A stretch of 8,187 nt of DNA from Sphingomonadales bacterium. GTDB taxonomy: Bacteria; Pseudomonadota; Alphaproteobacteria; Sphingomonadales; Sphingomonadaceae. The position numbers and the translations under genes were made by a program. The stretch is taken from positions 1-8,187 of the forward strand of contig JAIVHR010000251.1 of assembly GCA_020200935.1 (NCBI GenBank), in the 5' to 3' direction. The notes under the pieces are model-generated. The model did no database searches, was not told the DNA's origin, and worked only from the letters and a program-made list of their open reading frames with translations. Below, piece after piece: positions 1 to 6,651 of the stretch. Position 1 is the first letter of the stretch; each line of letters starts with the position of its first letter.

Positions 1-240
1 CCCGACGAGGATATGGGCGAGCGCGTCGTCGCAATCATCCAACCCCTCGATATGCGCGAGGTTGGAGAAGATCTCGCCGCCGAACTCGAGGCCTGGCTGC
101 GCGAGGAATTGTCCGGCGTGAAGATCCCCCGCCAGTTCGATTTCCGCGCCGAACTGCCCCGCCATCCGACCGGCAAGCTCTACAAGCGCCTGCTCCGCGA
201 CGAATATTGGGCCGAGGAAACGGCGACACAGACAGCTTAG
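1..240 (+). CDS. Acyl-CoA synthetase / AMP-dependent CoA ligase, C-terminal end (5' end outside window)
   Basis: These are the last 79 codons of an adenylate-forming ligase; the gene is open at the left edge in frame 1 and ends at TAG 238-240. The family activates a carboxylic acid with ATP to an acyl-adenylate and then transfers it to CoA in the cytoplasm. The visible part is the small mobile C-terminal domain. It contains an amphipathic stretch (ELEAWLREELSGVKIPRQF), a typical 'K-x-P' turn, and the A10 signature PRHPTGKLYKR. The lysine of that signature (codon 175-177) is the one that contacts the adenylate in this family. The P450 start follows after 10 bases, so the two are probably co-transcribed and the ligase may activate an acid produced downstream of P450 oxidation. 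Substrate specificity lies in the missing N-terminal part and cannot be judged. Confidence 0.88.
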   Translation, partial: PDEDMGERVVAIIQPLDMREVGEDLAAELEAWLREELSGVKIPRQFDFRAELPRHPTGKLYKRLLRDEYWAEETATQTA

Positions 241-250
241 GGAGGGACGC

Positions 251-1552
251 ATGGCCACCGCCGCACTCGAGGAACCGGCCCTGTCGCCCGAAATGGCGCT
301 GCAGGTCATCGACCCCGCGGCCTATGCCGAGTGGGACGGGCTGCTCGACACTTTCGACTGGCTGCGCGAGCATATGCCGGTCGGCCGCGTCGATGCCCCG
401 GATGGTGAATTCGATTCCTTCTGGCTGGTCACCCGCTTCGAAGACGTGATGCGGATCAGCAAGGACAATGCAACCTTCCTCAACAATCCGCGCCCGGTGG
501 TGCTCAATTCAAGGGCCGGCATCGAATTCGCGCGCGAGGCGACGGGCAGCGACATGCTCGTCGATTCGCTGGTCACCTTCGATGCTCCGATCCATCCGAA
601 ATACCGCAAGCTCACCCAAAGCTGGTTCATGCCGAAGAACCTCAAAAGGATGGAATCGGAGATCCGCGCGATCGCCCGACGCACCGTCGACCGGCTGGTC
701 GAGGCCGGCGGCGAGACCGATTTCGTGCCGACCGTCTCGGCCCCCTATCCACTCCATGTCGTGATGCGGATACTTGGTGTGCCCGAGCAGGACGAACAGC
801 GGATGCTGTTTCTCACCCAGCAGATGTTCGGCGGGCAGGATGCCGATCTCAGCGGATCGGGCGTAGCCGAGATGACGGCCGAGCAGATCATCCAGCTGGT
901 CGCCGGAGCGGTCAAGGATTTCGAGGGTTATTTCACCAAGCTCGCCGAGGAGAAGCGCGCCCATCCCACCGACGATGTCGCGAGCGTGATCGCCAACGCG
1001 ACGGTCGACGGCGCGCCGCTGCCCGACCGCGACATGGCCGGCTATTACATCATCCTAGCCGCCGCCGGGCACGACACCACCTCGGCCTCGACCGCCGGCG
1101 CGATGATGGCGCTGGCGCAGGATCCCCAGCAATATGCGCGGCTGCGCGCGGATCGCGATCTGCTCCCCGGCATCGTCGAGGAGGCGATCCGCTGGACGAC
1201 GCCGGTCCAGCATTTCATGCGCACCGCGGCCGAGGATACCGAGGTGGGCGGGCAGGCGATCGCCAAGGGCGACTGGCTGATGATCAACTATGTCGCCGCC
1301 AACCACGATCCGGCCCAGTTCGATAATCCGCGCAAATTCGACGCCACCCGCTCGCCCAACCGCCACCTCGCCTTCGGCGCTGGCGCGCATCAGTGCCTGG
1401 GGCTGCATCTCGCGCGGCTCGAGATGCGGATCCTGTTCAACGAACTGCTCGACCGGATCGAGACGATCGAGCTGGCCGGCGAGCCCCGGCGCTCCCACTC
1501 GACCTTCGTCGGTGGATTGAAGACGCTGCCGGTGCGGTATCGGATGGCGTAG
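251..1552 (+). CDS. Cytochrome P450 monooxygenase (bacterial class I type)
   Basis: A complete 433-residue soluble P450, which would insert one oxygen atom from O2 into a hydrophobic substrate using electrons from a ferredoxin and ferredoxin reductase not present here. The landmarks occur in the right order: I-helix oxygen-activation motif AGHDTT (residues 272-277), K-helix ExxR as E311-A-I-R314, and the haem loop FGAGAHQCLG (375-384) with C382 as the iron ligand. There is no N-terminal membrane anchor, as expected for bacterial cytosolic P450s, and the length is normal. The ATG at 251 has a strong GGAGGG site at 241-246. The general look (HPKYRKLTQSWF around residue 115, and a C-terminal S-F-V-G-G-L-K-x-L-P segment) recalls the CYP108/CYP125-like group that acts on terpenes, alkyl chains or sterol side chains. 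That subfamily call is only an inference. It sits in an apparent operon with the upstream CoA ligase and converges on the SDR gene. Confidence 0.95.
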   Translation: MATAALEEPALSPEMALQVIDPAAYAEWDGLLDTFDWLREHMPVGRVDAPDGEFDSFWLVTRFEDVMRISKDNATFLNNPRPVVLNSRAGIEFAREATGSDMLVDSLVTFDAPIHPKYRKLTQSWFMPKNLKRMESEIRAIARRTVDRLVEAGGETDFVPTVSAPYPLHVVMRILGVPEQDEQRMLFLTQQMFGGQDADLSGSGVAEMTAEQIIQLVAGAVKDFEGYFTKLAEEKRAHPTDDVASVIANATVDGAPLPDRDMAGYYIILAAAGHDTTSASTAGAMMALAQDPQQYARLRADRDLLPGIVEEAIRWTTPVQHFMRTAAEDTEVGGQAIAKGDWLMINYVAANHDPAQFDNPRKFDATRSPNRHLAFGAGAHQCLGLHLARLEMRILFNELLDRIETIELAGEPRRSHSTFVGGLKTLPVRYRMA

Positions 1553-1555
1553 AGG

Positions 1556-1610
1556 AAATCCTCCCTGCCGCGAAGCGGTGGGGCATTTGCTTCGCAAACG
1601 GGGAGGATTT
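1556..1610. terminator. Two-part intergenic hairpin between convergent genes, possible bidirectional terminator
   Basis: The 63 bases between the P450 stop (1552) and the SDR stop (1616) contain an outer inverted repeat, AAATCCTCCC (1556-1565) with GGGAGGATTT (1601-1610), and an inner one, GCGAAGC (1570-1576) with GCTTCGC (1589-1595). These nest into one long stem with a small internal bulge. Because the outer arms end in AAAT/ATTT, transcripts from either side would have a GC-rich stem followed by a few U residues, which suits a bidirectional intrinsic terminator between convergent genes. The U-tract is short, so termination is inferred. It may instead be a copy of a dispersed intergenic repeat. 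Confidence 0.55.
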
Positions 1611-1615
1611 GATCG

Positions 1616-2401
1616 CTACCGCGGTGCCATTCGAATCGCACCGTCGAGGCGGACATCCTCGCCGTTGAAATAGCCATTCTCGATCATCGTCAGCGCGAGA
1701 TGGGCGTATTCCTCGGCTTTGCCGAGACGCTTGGGGAAGGGCACCGAAGCGGCGAGCGCCTCCTTCACCTGCGGCGGCGCGGCGTTCATCAGCGGGGTGT
1801 CGAAGATGCCCGGCAGGATCGTGTTGACCCGGATCCCCTCGCGCATCAGATCGCGCGCGATCGGCAGCGTCATGCCGACGACGCCGCCCTTCGAAGCCGA
1901 ATAGGCGGCCTGGCCCATCTGCCCGTCCTCTGCCGCGACCGACGCGGTGTTGACGATCGCCCCGCGGTCGCCGTCATCCGAAAGCGGGTCGAGCGTCATC
2001 ATCCCGGCCGCCGATTTGGCGATGCAGCGGAAGGTGCCGACCAGATTGATCTGGATGATGAAGTTGAAGGCTTCGAGCGGAAAGCTCTTGATCTCGCCGG
2101 TTTGCTTGTCGCGGCTGGCGGTCTTGATCGCGTTGCCGGTGCCGGCGCAATTGACGAGGATGCGCTCCTGGCCGTTCGCCTCGCGCGCCTTCTCGAAACC
2201 GGCATCGACCGAGGCTTCGTCGGTGACGTTGACCTCGCAGAAGGTGCCGCCGATGTCGTTGGCGACCTCGGTGCCCTTGCCTTCCTGAAGGTCGAAGATC
2301 GCGACCTTGACGCCCTTGCTGGCGAGCAGCCGCGCCGTCGCCTCGCCGAGCCCCGATGCGCCGCCGGTGACCACGGCCGAGATGTTTTCGTTGAGTTCCA
2401 T
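1616..2401 (-). CDS. SDR-family dehydrogenase, 3-hydroxyacyl-CoA dehydrogenase type II (HSD17B10-like)
   Basis: A complete 261-residue classical short-chain dehydrogenase. It shows the Rossmann motif TGGASGLG (residues 12-19), an acidic D37 at the end of the second strand that favours NAD(H) over NADP(H), NCAG (84-87), N119, and the catalytic S154, Y167 and K171 (YSASK). The C-terminal pattern KRLGKAEEYAHL (225-236) followed by NGEDVRLDGAIRM closely matches the HSD17B10 / type II 3-hydroxyacyl-CoA dehydrogenase group, which oxidises 3-hydroxyacyl-CoA to 3-ketoacyl-CoA and can also act on hydroxysteroids. The ATG (complement of 2399-2401) has an AGGAGA site at the complement of 2411-2416, 9 bases upstream. 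It lies downstream of the thiolase on the same strand, as expected for consecutive beta-oxidation steps. The exact substrate is unknown. Confidence 0.92.
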   Translation of the reverse strand: MELNENISAVVTGGASGLGEATARLLASKGVKVAIFDLQEGKGTEVANDIGGTFCEVNVTDEASVDAGFEKAREANGQERILVNCAGTGNAIKTASRDKQTGEIKSFPLEAFNFIIQINLVGTFRCIAKSAAGMMTLDPLSDDGDRGAIVNTASVAAEDGQMGQAAYSASKGGVVGMTLPIARDLMREGIRVNTILPGIFDTPLMNAAPPQVKEALAASVPFPKRLGKAEEYAHLALTMIENGYFNGEDVRLDGAIRMAPR

Positions 2402-2532
2402 GATTTGAATTCTCCTCTTCCTTCGTCATGCCAGCGAAGCCTGGCATCGATCCCAGCTCTCGGTCTCGCGATCGCCTGTCCGGGATAGCCCCCAGCCTTC
2501 GCTGGGGTGACGGTTCACTTTGGTGTTGGCGC
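2402..2532. other. Intercistronic spacer between thiolase and SDR
   Basis: These 131 bases separate two minus-strand genes that would otherwise look like an operon. The spacer holds the SDR ribosome-binding site at its left end and the pair of REP-like palindromes described separately. I see no open reading frame of its own and no convincing minus-strand promoter. Transcription from the thiolase promoter probably reads through, with the hairpins possibly affecting termination or RNA stability. Confidence 0.5.
2424..2512. repeat. Inverted pair of REP-like palindromes (BIME-like)
   Basis: Two related palindromic units face each other. The left unit at 2424-2445 contains the stem ATGCCAG (2428-2434) / CTGGCAT (2441-2447) around CGAAGC. 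The right unit at 2491-2512 lies within the stem CCCCAGC (2490-2496) / GCTGGGG (2501-2507) around CTTC. The reverse complement of the right unit matches the left one at all but three of 22 positions, sharing CGTCA, CCAGCGAAG and CTGG. Compact units of this kind between genes are typical of repetitive extragenic palindromes. From memory, elements with CCAGCGAAGGCTGG cores are common in sphingomonad genomes. They could form hairpins in the thiolase-SDR transcript. No transposase is nearby. Confidence 0.7.
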
Positions 2533-3702
<1,170 letters not shown>

Positions 3703-3710
3703 TTTGCGAC

Positions 3711-3716
3711 TCTCCT
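3711..3716 (-). promoter_or_regulatory. Ribosome-binding site that fixes the thiolase start
   Basis: The minus strand reads AGGAGA here, 8 bases before the ATG at 3702. It is a near-perfect Shine-Dalgarno match and is the reason for choosing the 389-residue start over the longer in-frame extension. Confidence 0.75.
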
Positions 3717-3754
3717 GATAGGTAACGGGATTTCGCCACTGTCTCTGCCTGAAG

Positions 3755-3772
3755 GTTGACGTGCGCGTCAAC
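3755..3772. promoter_or_regulatory. 18-base perfect palindrome in the divergent promoter region, candidate operator
   Basis: The sequence GTTGACGTGCGCGTCAAC is an inverted repeat with 7-base arms and a 4-base centre, placed in the 139-base spacer between the divergent thiolase and acyl-CoA dehydrogenase genes. Its form, TTnACG-N4-CGTnAA, has the same spacing as the palindromes I recall for MerR-family LiuR-type regulators of branched-chain amino acid and fatty-acid breakdown; TetR-type acyl-CoA regulators are also possible. Each arm contains TTGACG, a good -35 hexamer. On the plus strand TATCAG (3778-3783) could be a weak -10 element with a 16-base spacer. One bound dimer here could control both divergent units. 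No regulator gene is in the window. Confidence 0.55.
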
Positions 3773-3827
3773 TGGCATATCAGGAGCGCGAGACGAACGG
3801 GGCCATCGCCGGGCTCGATACCGGCGC

Positions 3828-3834
3828 GAGAGGA
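3828..3834 (+). promoter_or_regulatory. Ribosome-binding site that fixes the acyl-CoA dehydrogenase start
   Basis: GAGAGGA lies here, with its AGGA core 7 bases before the ATG at 3842. It supports initiation at 3842 rather than at the in-frame GTG at 3761, which overlaps the palindrome. Confidence 0.6.
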
Positions 3835-3841
3835 TACGAGC

Positions 3842-4762
3842 ATGCTGCAGACCGCCCACCGCACTGCCTTCGACGAGTCGGCCGGGATCACGCTCCAGTC
3901 GGATATCGTCGCCGACTATATCCTCGCCTATGGTTCGGAAGAACAGAAGCGGGAATGGATCCCCAGGATGGTCTCGGGCGCGGCGATCACGGCGATCGCG
4001 ATGACCGAGCCCGGCACCGGCTCCGATCTTCAGAATGTGAAGACCGCCGCGATCCGCGATGGCAACCATTATGTCGTCAACGGTTCGAAGACCTATATTA
4101 CCAACGGCCAGAATGCCGATCTCGTGGTGGTCGTCGCCAAGACCGACCCCAAGCTCGGCGCCAAGGGCATCTCGCTGATCCTCGTCGAGGCATCGCGCGA
4201 CGGCTTCGCCCGCGGTCGCAATCTCGACAAGATCGGCCAGCATTCGGCCGACACCTCGGAGCTATTCTTCGAGGATGTCCGCGTGCCGATCACCAACTGT
4301 CTCGGCGAAGAGGGGCGGGGCTTCTATTATCTGATGGGCCAGCTGCCGCAGGAGCGGCTCTCGATCGCGCTCGGCGCGCAGGCTTCGGCCCAGCGCGCCT
4401 TCGACGAGGCGGTCGCCTTCACCAAGGAGCGGCAGGCTTTCGGCAAGTCGGTGTTCGATTTCCAGAATACCCGCTTCACGCTGGCCGAGCTGGCCTCCGA
4501 TCTGCAGGTCGGCTGGGCGCATGCCGATTGGGCGCTGAGCCGGCATCTCAAGGGCGAGCTGACCGCCGCCGAGGGATCGTCGGCCAAGCTCTGGCACACC
4601 GAGCTGTTGTGGAAGGTCTGCGACGCGGCGCTCCAGCTGCATGGCGGCGCGGGCTATATGAACGAATATCCGATCGCCCGCATCTGGCGCGATGCGCGGG
4701 TCGCGCGGATCTATGGCGGCACCAACGAGATCATGAAAGAGGTGATCGGACGCGGCCTTTAA
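3842..4762 (+). CDS. Acyl-CoA dehydrogenase lacking most of its N-terminal domain (internal in-frame deletion)
   Basis: This 306-residue frame encodes the middle and C-terminal domains of an FAD acyl-CoA dehydrogenase, which forms trans-2-enoyl-CoA and passes electrons to ETF. Present are the flavin/substrate motif AMTEPGTGSD (53-62), ITNG (86-89), and a catalytic base E171 in QERLSIALG. E171 occupies the place used by isovaleryl-CoA and long-chain dehydrogenases; accordingly the MCAD-type position reads YGGT instead of YEGT. QLHGGAGY (265-272) and the C-terminal IYGGTNEIM are also intact. Family members are about 380-390 residues long. Here the typical family start (MLQTAHRTAFDE, residues 1-12) is followed directly by SAGITLQSDI, which normally comes about 80 residues later. 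The N-terminal helical domain is therefore missing without loss of frame, with the junction near 3877/3878. The start has a fair ribosome-binding site and the GMC gene follows after 20 bases. The product is probably inactive, though the frame and catalytic residue are intact. Confidence 0.88.
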   Translation: MLQTAHRTAFDESAGITLQSDIVADYILAYGSEEQKREWIPRMVSGAAITAIAMTEPGTGSDLQNVKTAAIRDGNHYVVNGSKTYITNGQNADLVVVVAKTDPKLGAKGISLILVEASRDGFARGRNLDKIGQHSADTSELFFEDVRVPITNCLGEEGRGFYYLMGQLPQERLSIALGAQASAQRAFDEAVAFTKERQAFGKSVFDFQNTRFTLAELASDLQVGWAHADWALSRHLKGELTAAEGSSAKLWHTELLWKVCDAALQLHGGAGYMNEYPIARIWRDARVARIYGGTNEIMKEVIGRGL

Positions 4763-4782
4763 GCACGGCCCGGGGGGGATTG

Positions 4783-6396
4783 ATGGAATTCGACTATGTG
4801 ATCGTCGGCGCAGGGAGCGCCGGCTGCGTGCTCGCCAACCGGCTTTCCGCCGACGGCAGGAACACCGTCTGCCTGATCGAGGCGGGCAAGGCCAAAGCCA
4901 GCATGCTGGTCAAGATGCCGGCGGGCGTCGGCCAGCTGCTGAAGGCGCCCAACCCCTATAACTGGTTCTTCCATACCGAGCCGCAGAAGCATCTCGACAA
5001 CCGCAAGCTCTATTGGCCGCGCGGCAAGGGGCTCGGCGGATCCTCGGCGATCAACGGCATGATCTATATTCGCGGCCACGCTTCCGATTACGATCAATGG
5101 CGGCAGATCGGGCTGGCCGGCTGGAGCTACGACGACGTGCTGCCCTATTTCAAGAAATCCGAGAATTACGAAGAGGGGGCGGACGATTATCACGGCGGCG
5201 AGGGGCCGCTCAAGGTCACCAACAGCGCGATGGAGGGGCCGGTCTACCGCTCCTTCGTCGCCGCCGGGACATCCGCCGGCTATCCCGAAACCGACGATTT
5301 CAACGGCGAACGGCAGGAGGGGATGGGCCCCTATCAGCGCACGATCTCGGGTGGCGAGCGATCGAGCGTCGCGCGCTCCTATCTCGGCCCCGAGGTCCAG
5401 GCGCGCGACAATCTGAAGATCATCGCCACCGGATTGGTCAGCCGGATCACGGTCGATGGGCGGCGCGCGACCGGCGTCGAGATCGCCGGCGGCAGGCACA
5501 GCGGCAGCATTGGTGCCCGGCGCGAGGTTATCCTTTGCGCCGGCGCGGTTCAGAGTCCGCAGCTGCTGATGCTGTCGGGCATCGGCGATCCGACCGAATT
5601 GCAGCGCCACGGCATCGGCGTTGTCCATGCCAGCCCGGAGATCGGCAAGAACCTCCAGGACCATCTCGACGTCATCGTCGTCCATGAGATGACCAAGCCT
5701 TATTCGGCCTTTTCGGCACAGAAGGGACTGAAGAAGCTGCTCGTTGCCGCCGATTTCGCTTTCCGCCGCAAGGGCGCGGGGACCGACAATTTCCTCCAGG
5801 CCGGTGCCTTCCTCAAGAGCCGAGAAGGGCTCGAACGGCCCGATATCCAGCTCCATCTGGTCAATGCGATCATGATCGATCACGGCATGACCGAGATCAG
5901 AAAGGACGGTTTCACCGTCCATGCCTGCCAACTGCGACCCCAGAGCCGCGGCACGATCACGCTCCGTTCCGACGACCCTTTCGACCCGCCCAGGATCGAT
6001 CCCAACTATCTCGACAGCGAGGAAGACAGGCGCGTCATGCGCGAGGCGGTCAGGATGACGCGGCGGATCTGCGCGCAAGATGCGCTCGCCGACTTTCGCG
6101 GACCCGAGATCATGCCCGGGCCCGGTATCGAAAGCGACGAGGAGATCGACGCCTATGTCCGTAAAACCGGCGAAACCATCTATCATCCGGTCGGCACGGT
6201 GCGGATGGGAGCCGACGAATCGGCGCCGCTCGACGGCGAGCTCAGATTGCGCGGAATGGCGGGTCTGCGGGTCGTCGACGCCTCGGTGATGCCGACCTTG
6301 ATCGGCGGCAACACCAATGCGCCGACGATCATGATCGCCGAAAAAGCGGCGGATATGATCGCCGGCGCCAAGGATGCCGTAGCGTCAGCCGCGTAA
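4783..6396 (+). CDS. GMC-family FAD-dependent alcohol dehydrogenase (AlkJ / choline dehydrogenase-like)
   Basis: A complete 537-residue glucose-methanol-choline oxidoreductase that would oxidise an alcohol to an aldehyde with FAD, usually passing electrons to the respiratory chain rather than to oxygen. The N-terminal FAD motif VIVGAGSAGCVLANRLS (6-22) is followed by E33 for the ribose. GMC signature 1 lies at 80-106 (RGKGLGGSSAINGMIYIRG...) and signature 2 at 254-268 (GAVQSPQLLMLSGIG). The catalytic pair is H468 (YHPVGTVRMG) and N512 (GGNTNAPT). There is no signal peptide. Length and motifs suit the branch that includes AlkJ, BetA and the sphingomonad polyethylene glycol dehydrogenase PegA, and the true substrate cannot be told apart among these. 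The ATG at 4783 is preceded by a G-rich tract (4772-4778), and the gene follows the acyl-CoA dehydrogenase after 20 bases. It is a plausible next step after P450 hydroxylation. Confidence 0.95.
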   Translation: MEFDYVIVGAGSAGCVLANRLSADGRNTVCLIEAGKAKASMLVKMPAGVGQLLKAPNPYNWFFHTEPQKHLDNRKLYWPRGKGLGGSSAINGMIYIRGHASDYDQWRQIGLAGWSYDDVLPYFKKSENYEEGADDYHGGEGPLKVTNSAMEGPVYRSFVAAGTSAGYPETDDFNGERQEGMGPYQRTISGGERSSVARSYLGPEVQARDNLKIIATGLVSRITVDGRRATGVEIAGGRHSGSIGARREVILCAGAVQSPQLLMLSGIGDPTELQRHGIGVVHASPEIGKNLQDHLDVIVVHEMTKPYSAFSAQKGLKKLLVAADFAFRRKGAGTDNFLQAGAFLKSREGLERPDIQLHLVNAIMIDHGMTEIRKDGFTVHACQLRPQSRGTITLRSDDPFDPPRIDPNYLDSEEDRRVMREAVRMTRRICAQDALADFRGPEIMPGPGIESDEEIDAYVRKTGETIYHPVGTVRMGADESAPLDGELRLRGMAGLRVVDASVMPTLIGGNTNAPTIMIAEKAADMIAGAKDAVASAA

Positions 6397-6465
6397 CTTC
6401 GTTTCCCCACCTGTGGCATCCTTGCACGATTCGCAGCGTAACCGACGTGATTCCGCCAATTTCTG

Positions 6466-6494
6466 TTGACGCAATTTGTGGCGGGGCCTAGTTT
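6466..6494 (+). promoter_or_regulatory. Sigma-70-like promoter upstream of the TonB-dependent receptor
   Basis: TTGACG (6466-6471) and TAGTTT (6489-6494) are separated by exactly 17 bases, a good housekeeping-type promoter match in an otherwise GC-rich spacer. Transcription would start near 6501, leaving a leader of about 150 bases before the receptor start at 6652. The promoter indicates that the receptor has its own transcript and does not depend on read-through from the GMC gene. Confidence 0.6.
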
Positions 6495-6502
6495 TTGCGT
6501 CA
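6467..6502. promoter_or_regulatory. Inverted repeat bracketing the receptor promoter, candidate operator
   Basis: TGACGCAA (6467-6474) and its exact reverse complement TTGCGTCA (6495-6502) are separated by 20 bases. The left arm overlaps the -35 element and the right arm covers the predicted transcription start, so a dimer or a pair of dimers bound here could shut off or modulate the promoter. The arms share the TGACGC core with nearby single copies in this spacer. The binding protein is unknown. Confidence 0.4.
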
Positions 6503-6636
6503 CGAAGAGGGGGAGAAAGCCTGACGCGAGAGTAAATTACGCGCGGCGACAGACAGATACGATCGCGCGGGTTGCCATCGCGGACCGGCCGTTTCTCCGA
6601 AACAAACTGACGCATCCCGCATCGCCGGGACGTATT

Positions 6637-6643
6637 GGGAGAG
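6637..6643 (+). promoter_or_regulatory. Ribosome-binding site for the receptor's GTG start
   Basis: GGGAGAG lies 8 bases before the GTG at 6652. It supports this non-ATG start, which places a canonical signal peptide at the N-terminus, and it argues against the downstream ATG at 6713 as the native start. Confidence 0.6.
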
Positions 6644-6651
6644 AATGCGCC

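Noticed and set aside
3761..3841. GTG start at 3761 extending the acyl-CoA dehydrogenase by 27 residues
   Set aside because: It overlaps the palindrome and the likely promoter, the added residues do not resemble the family, and the ATG at 3842 has a better ribosome-binding site and the typical N-terminus. It also cannot supply the missing 80-residue domain.
3703..3891. 63-residue N-terminal extension of the thiolase
   Set aside because: It would run through the divergent promoter region and into the opposite gene. The ATG at 3702 has an AGGAGA site and gives the normal family length.
3955..4782. N-terminal extension of the GMC frame back through the acyl-CoA dehydrogenase
   Set aside because: The stretch is a frame-shifted reading of the dehydrogenase, and GMC homology begins exactly at the ATG at 4783 with the FAD motif a few residues in.
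4759..6186. Minus-strand open frame of 475 codons opposite the GMC gene
   Set aside because: It is a shadow of the GMC coding frame and shows no recognisable motif, while the plus strand has all GMC signatures.
6405..6418. Terminator after the GMC gene (CCAC-CT-GTGG)
   Set aside because: The stem is only four base pairs and no U-tract follows, so it is too weak to support.
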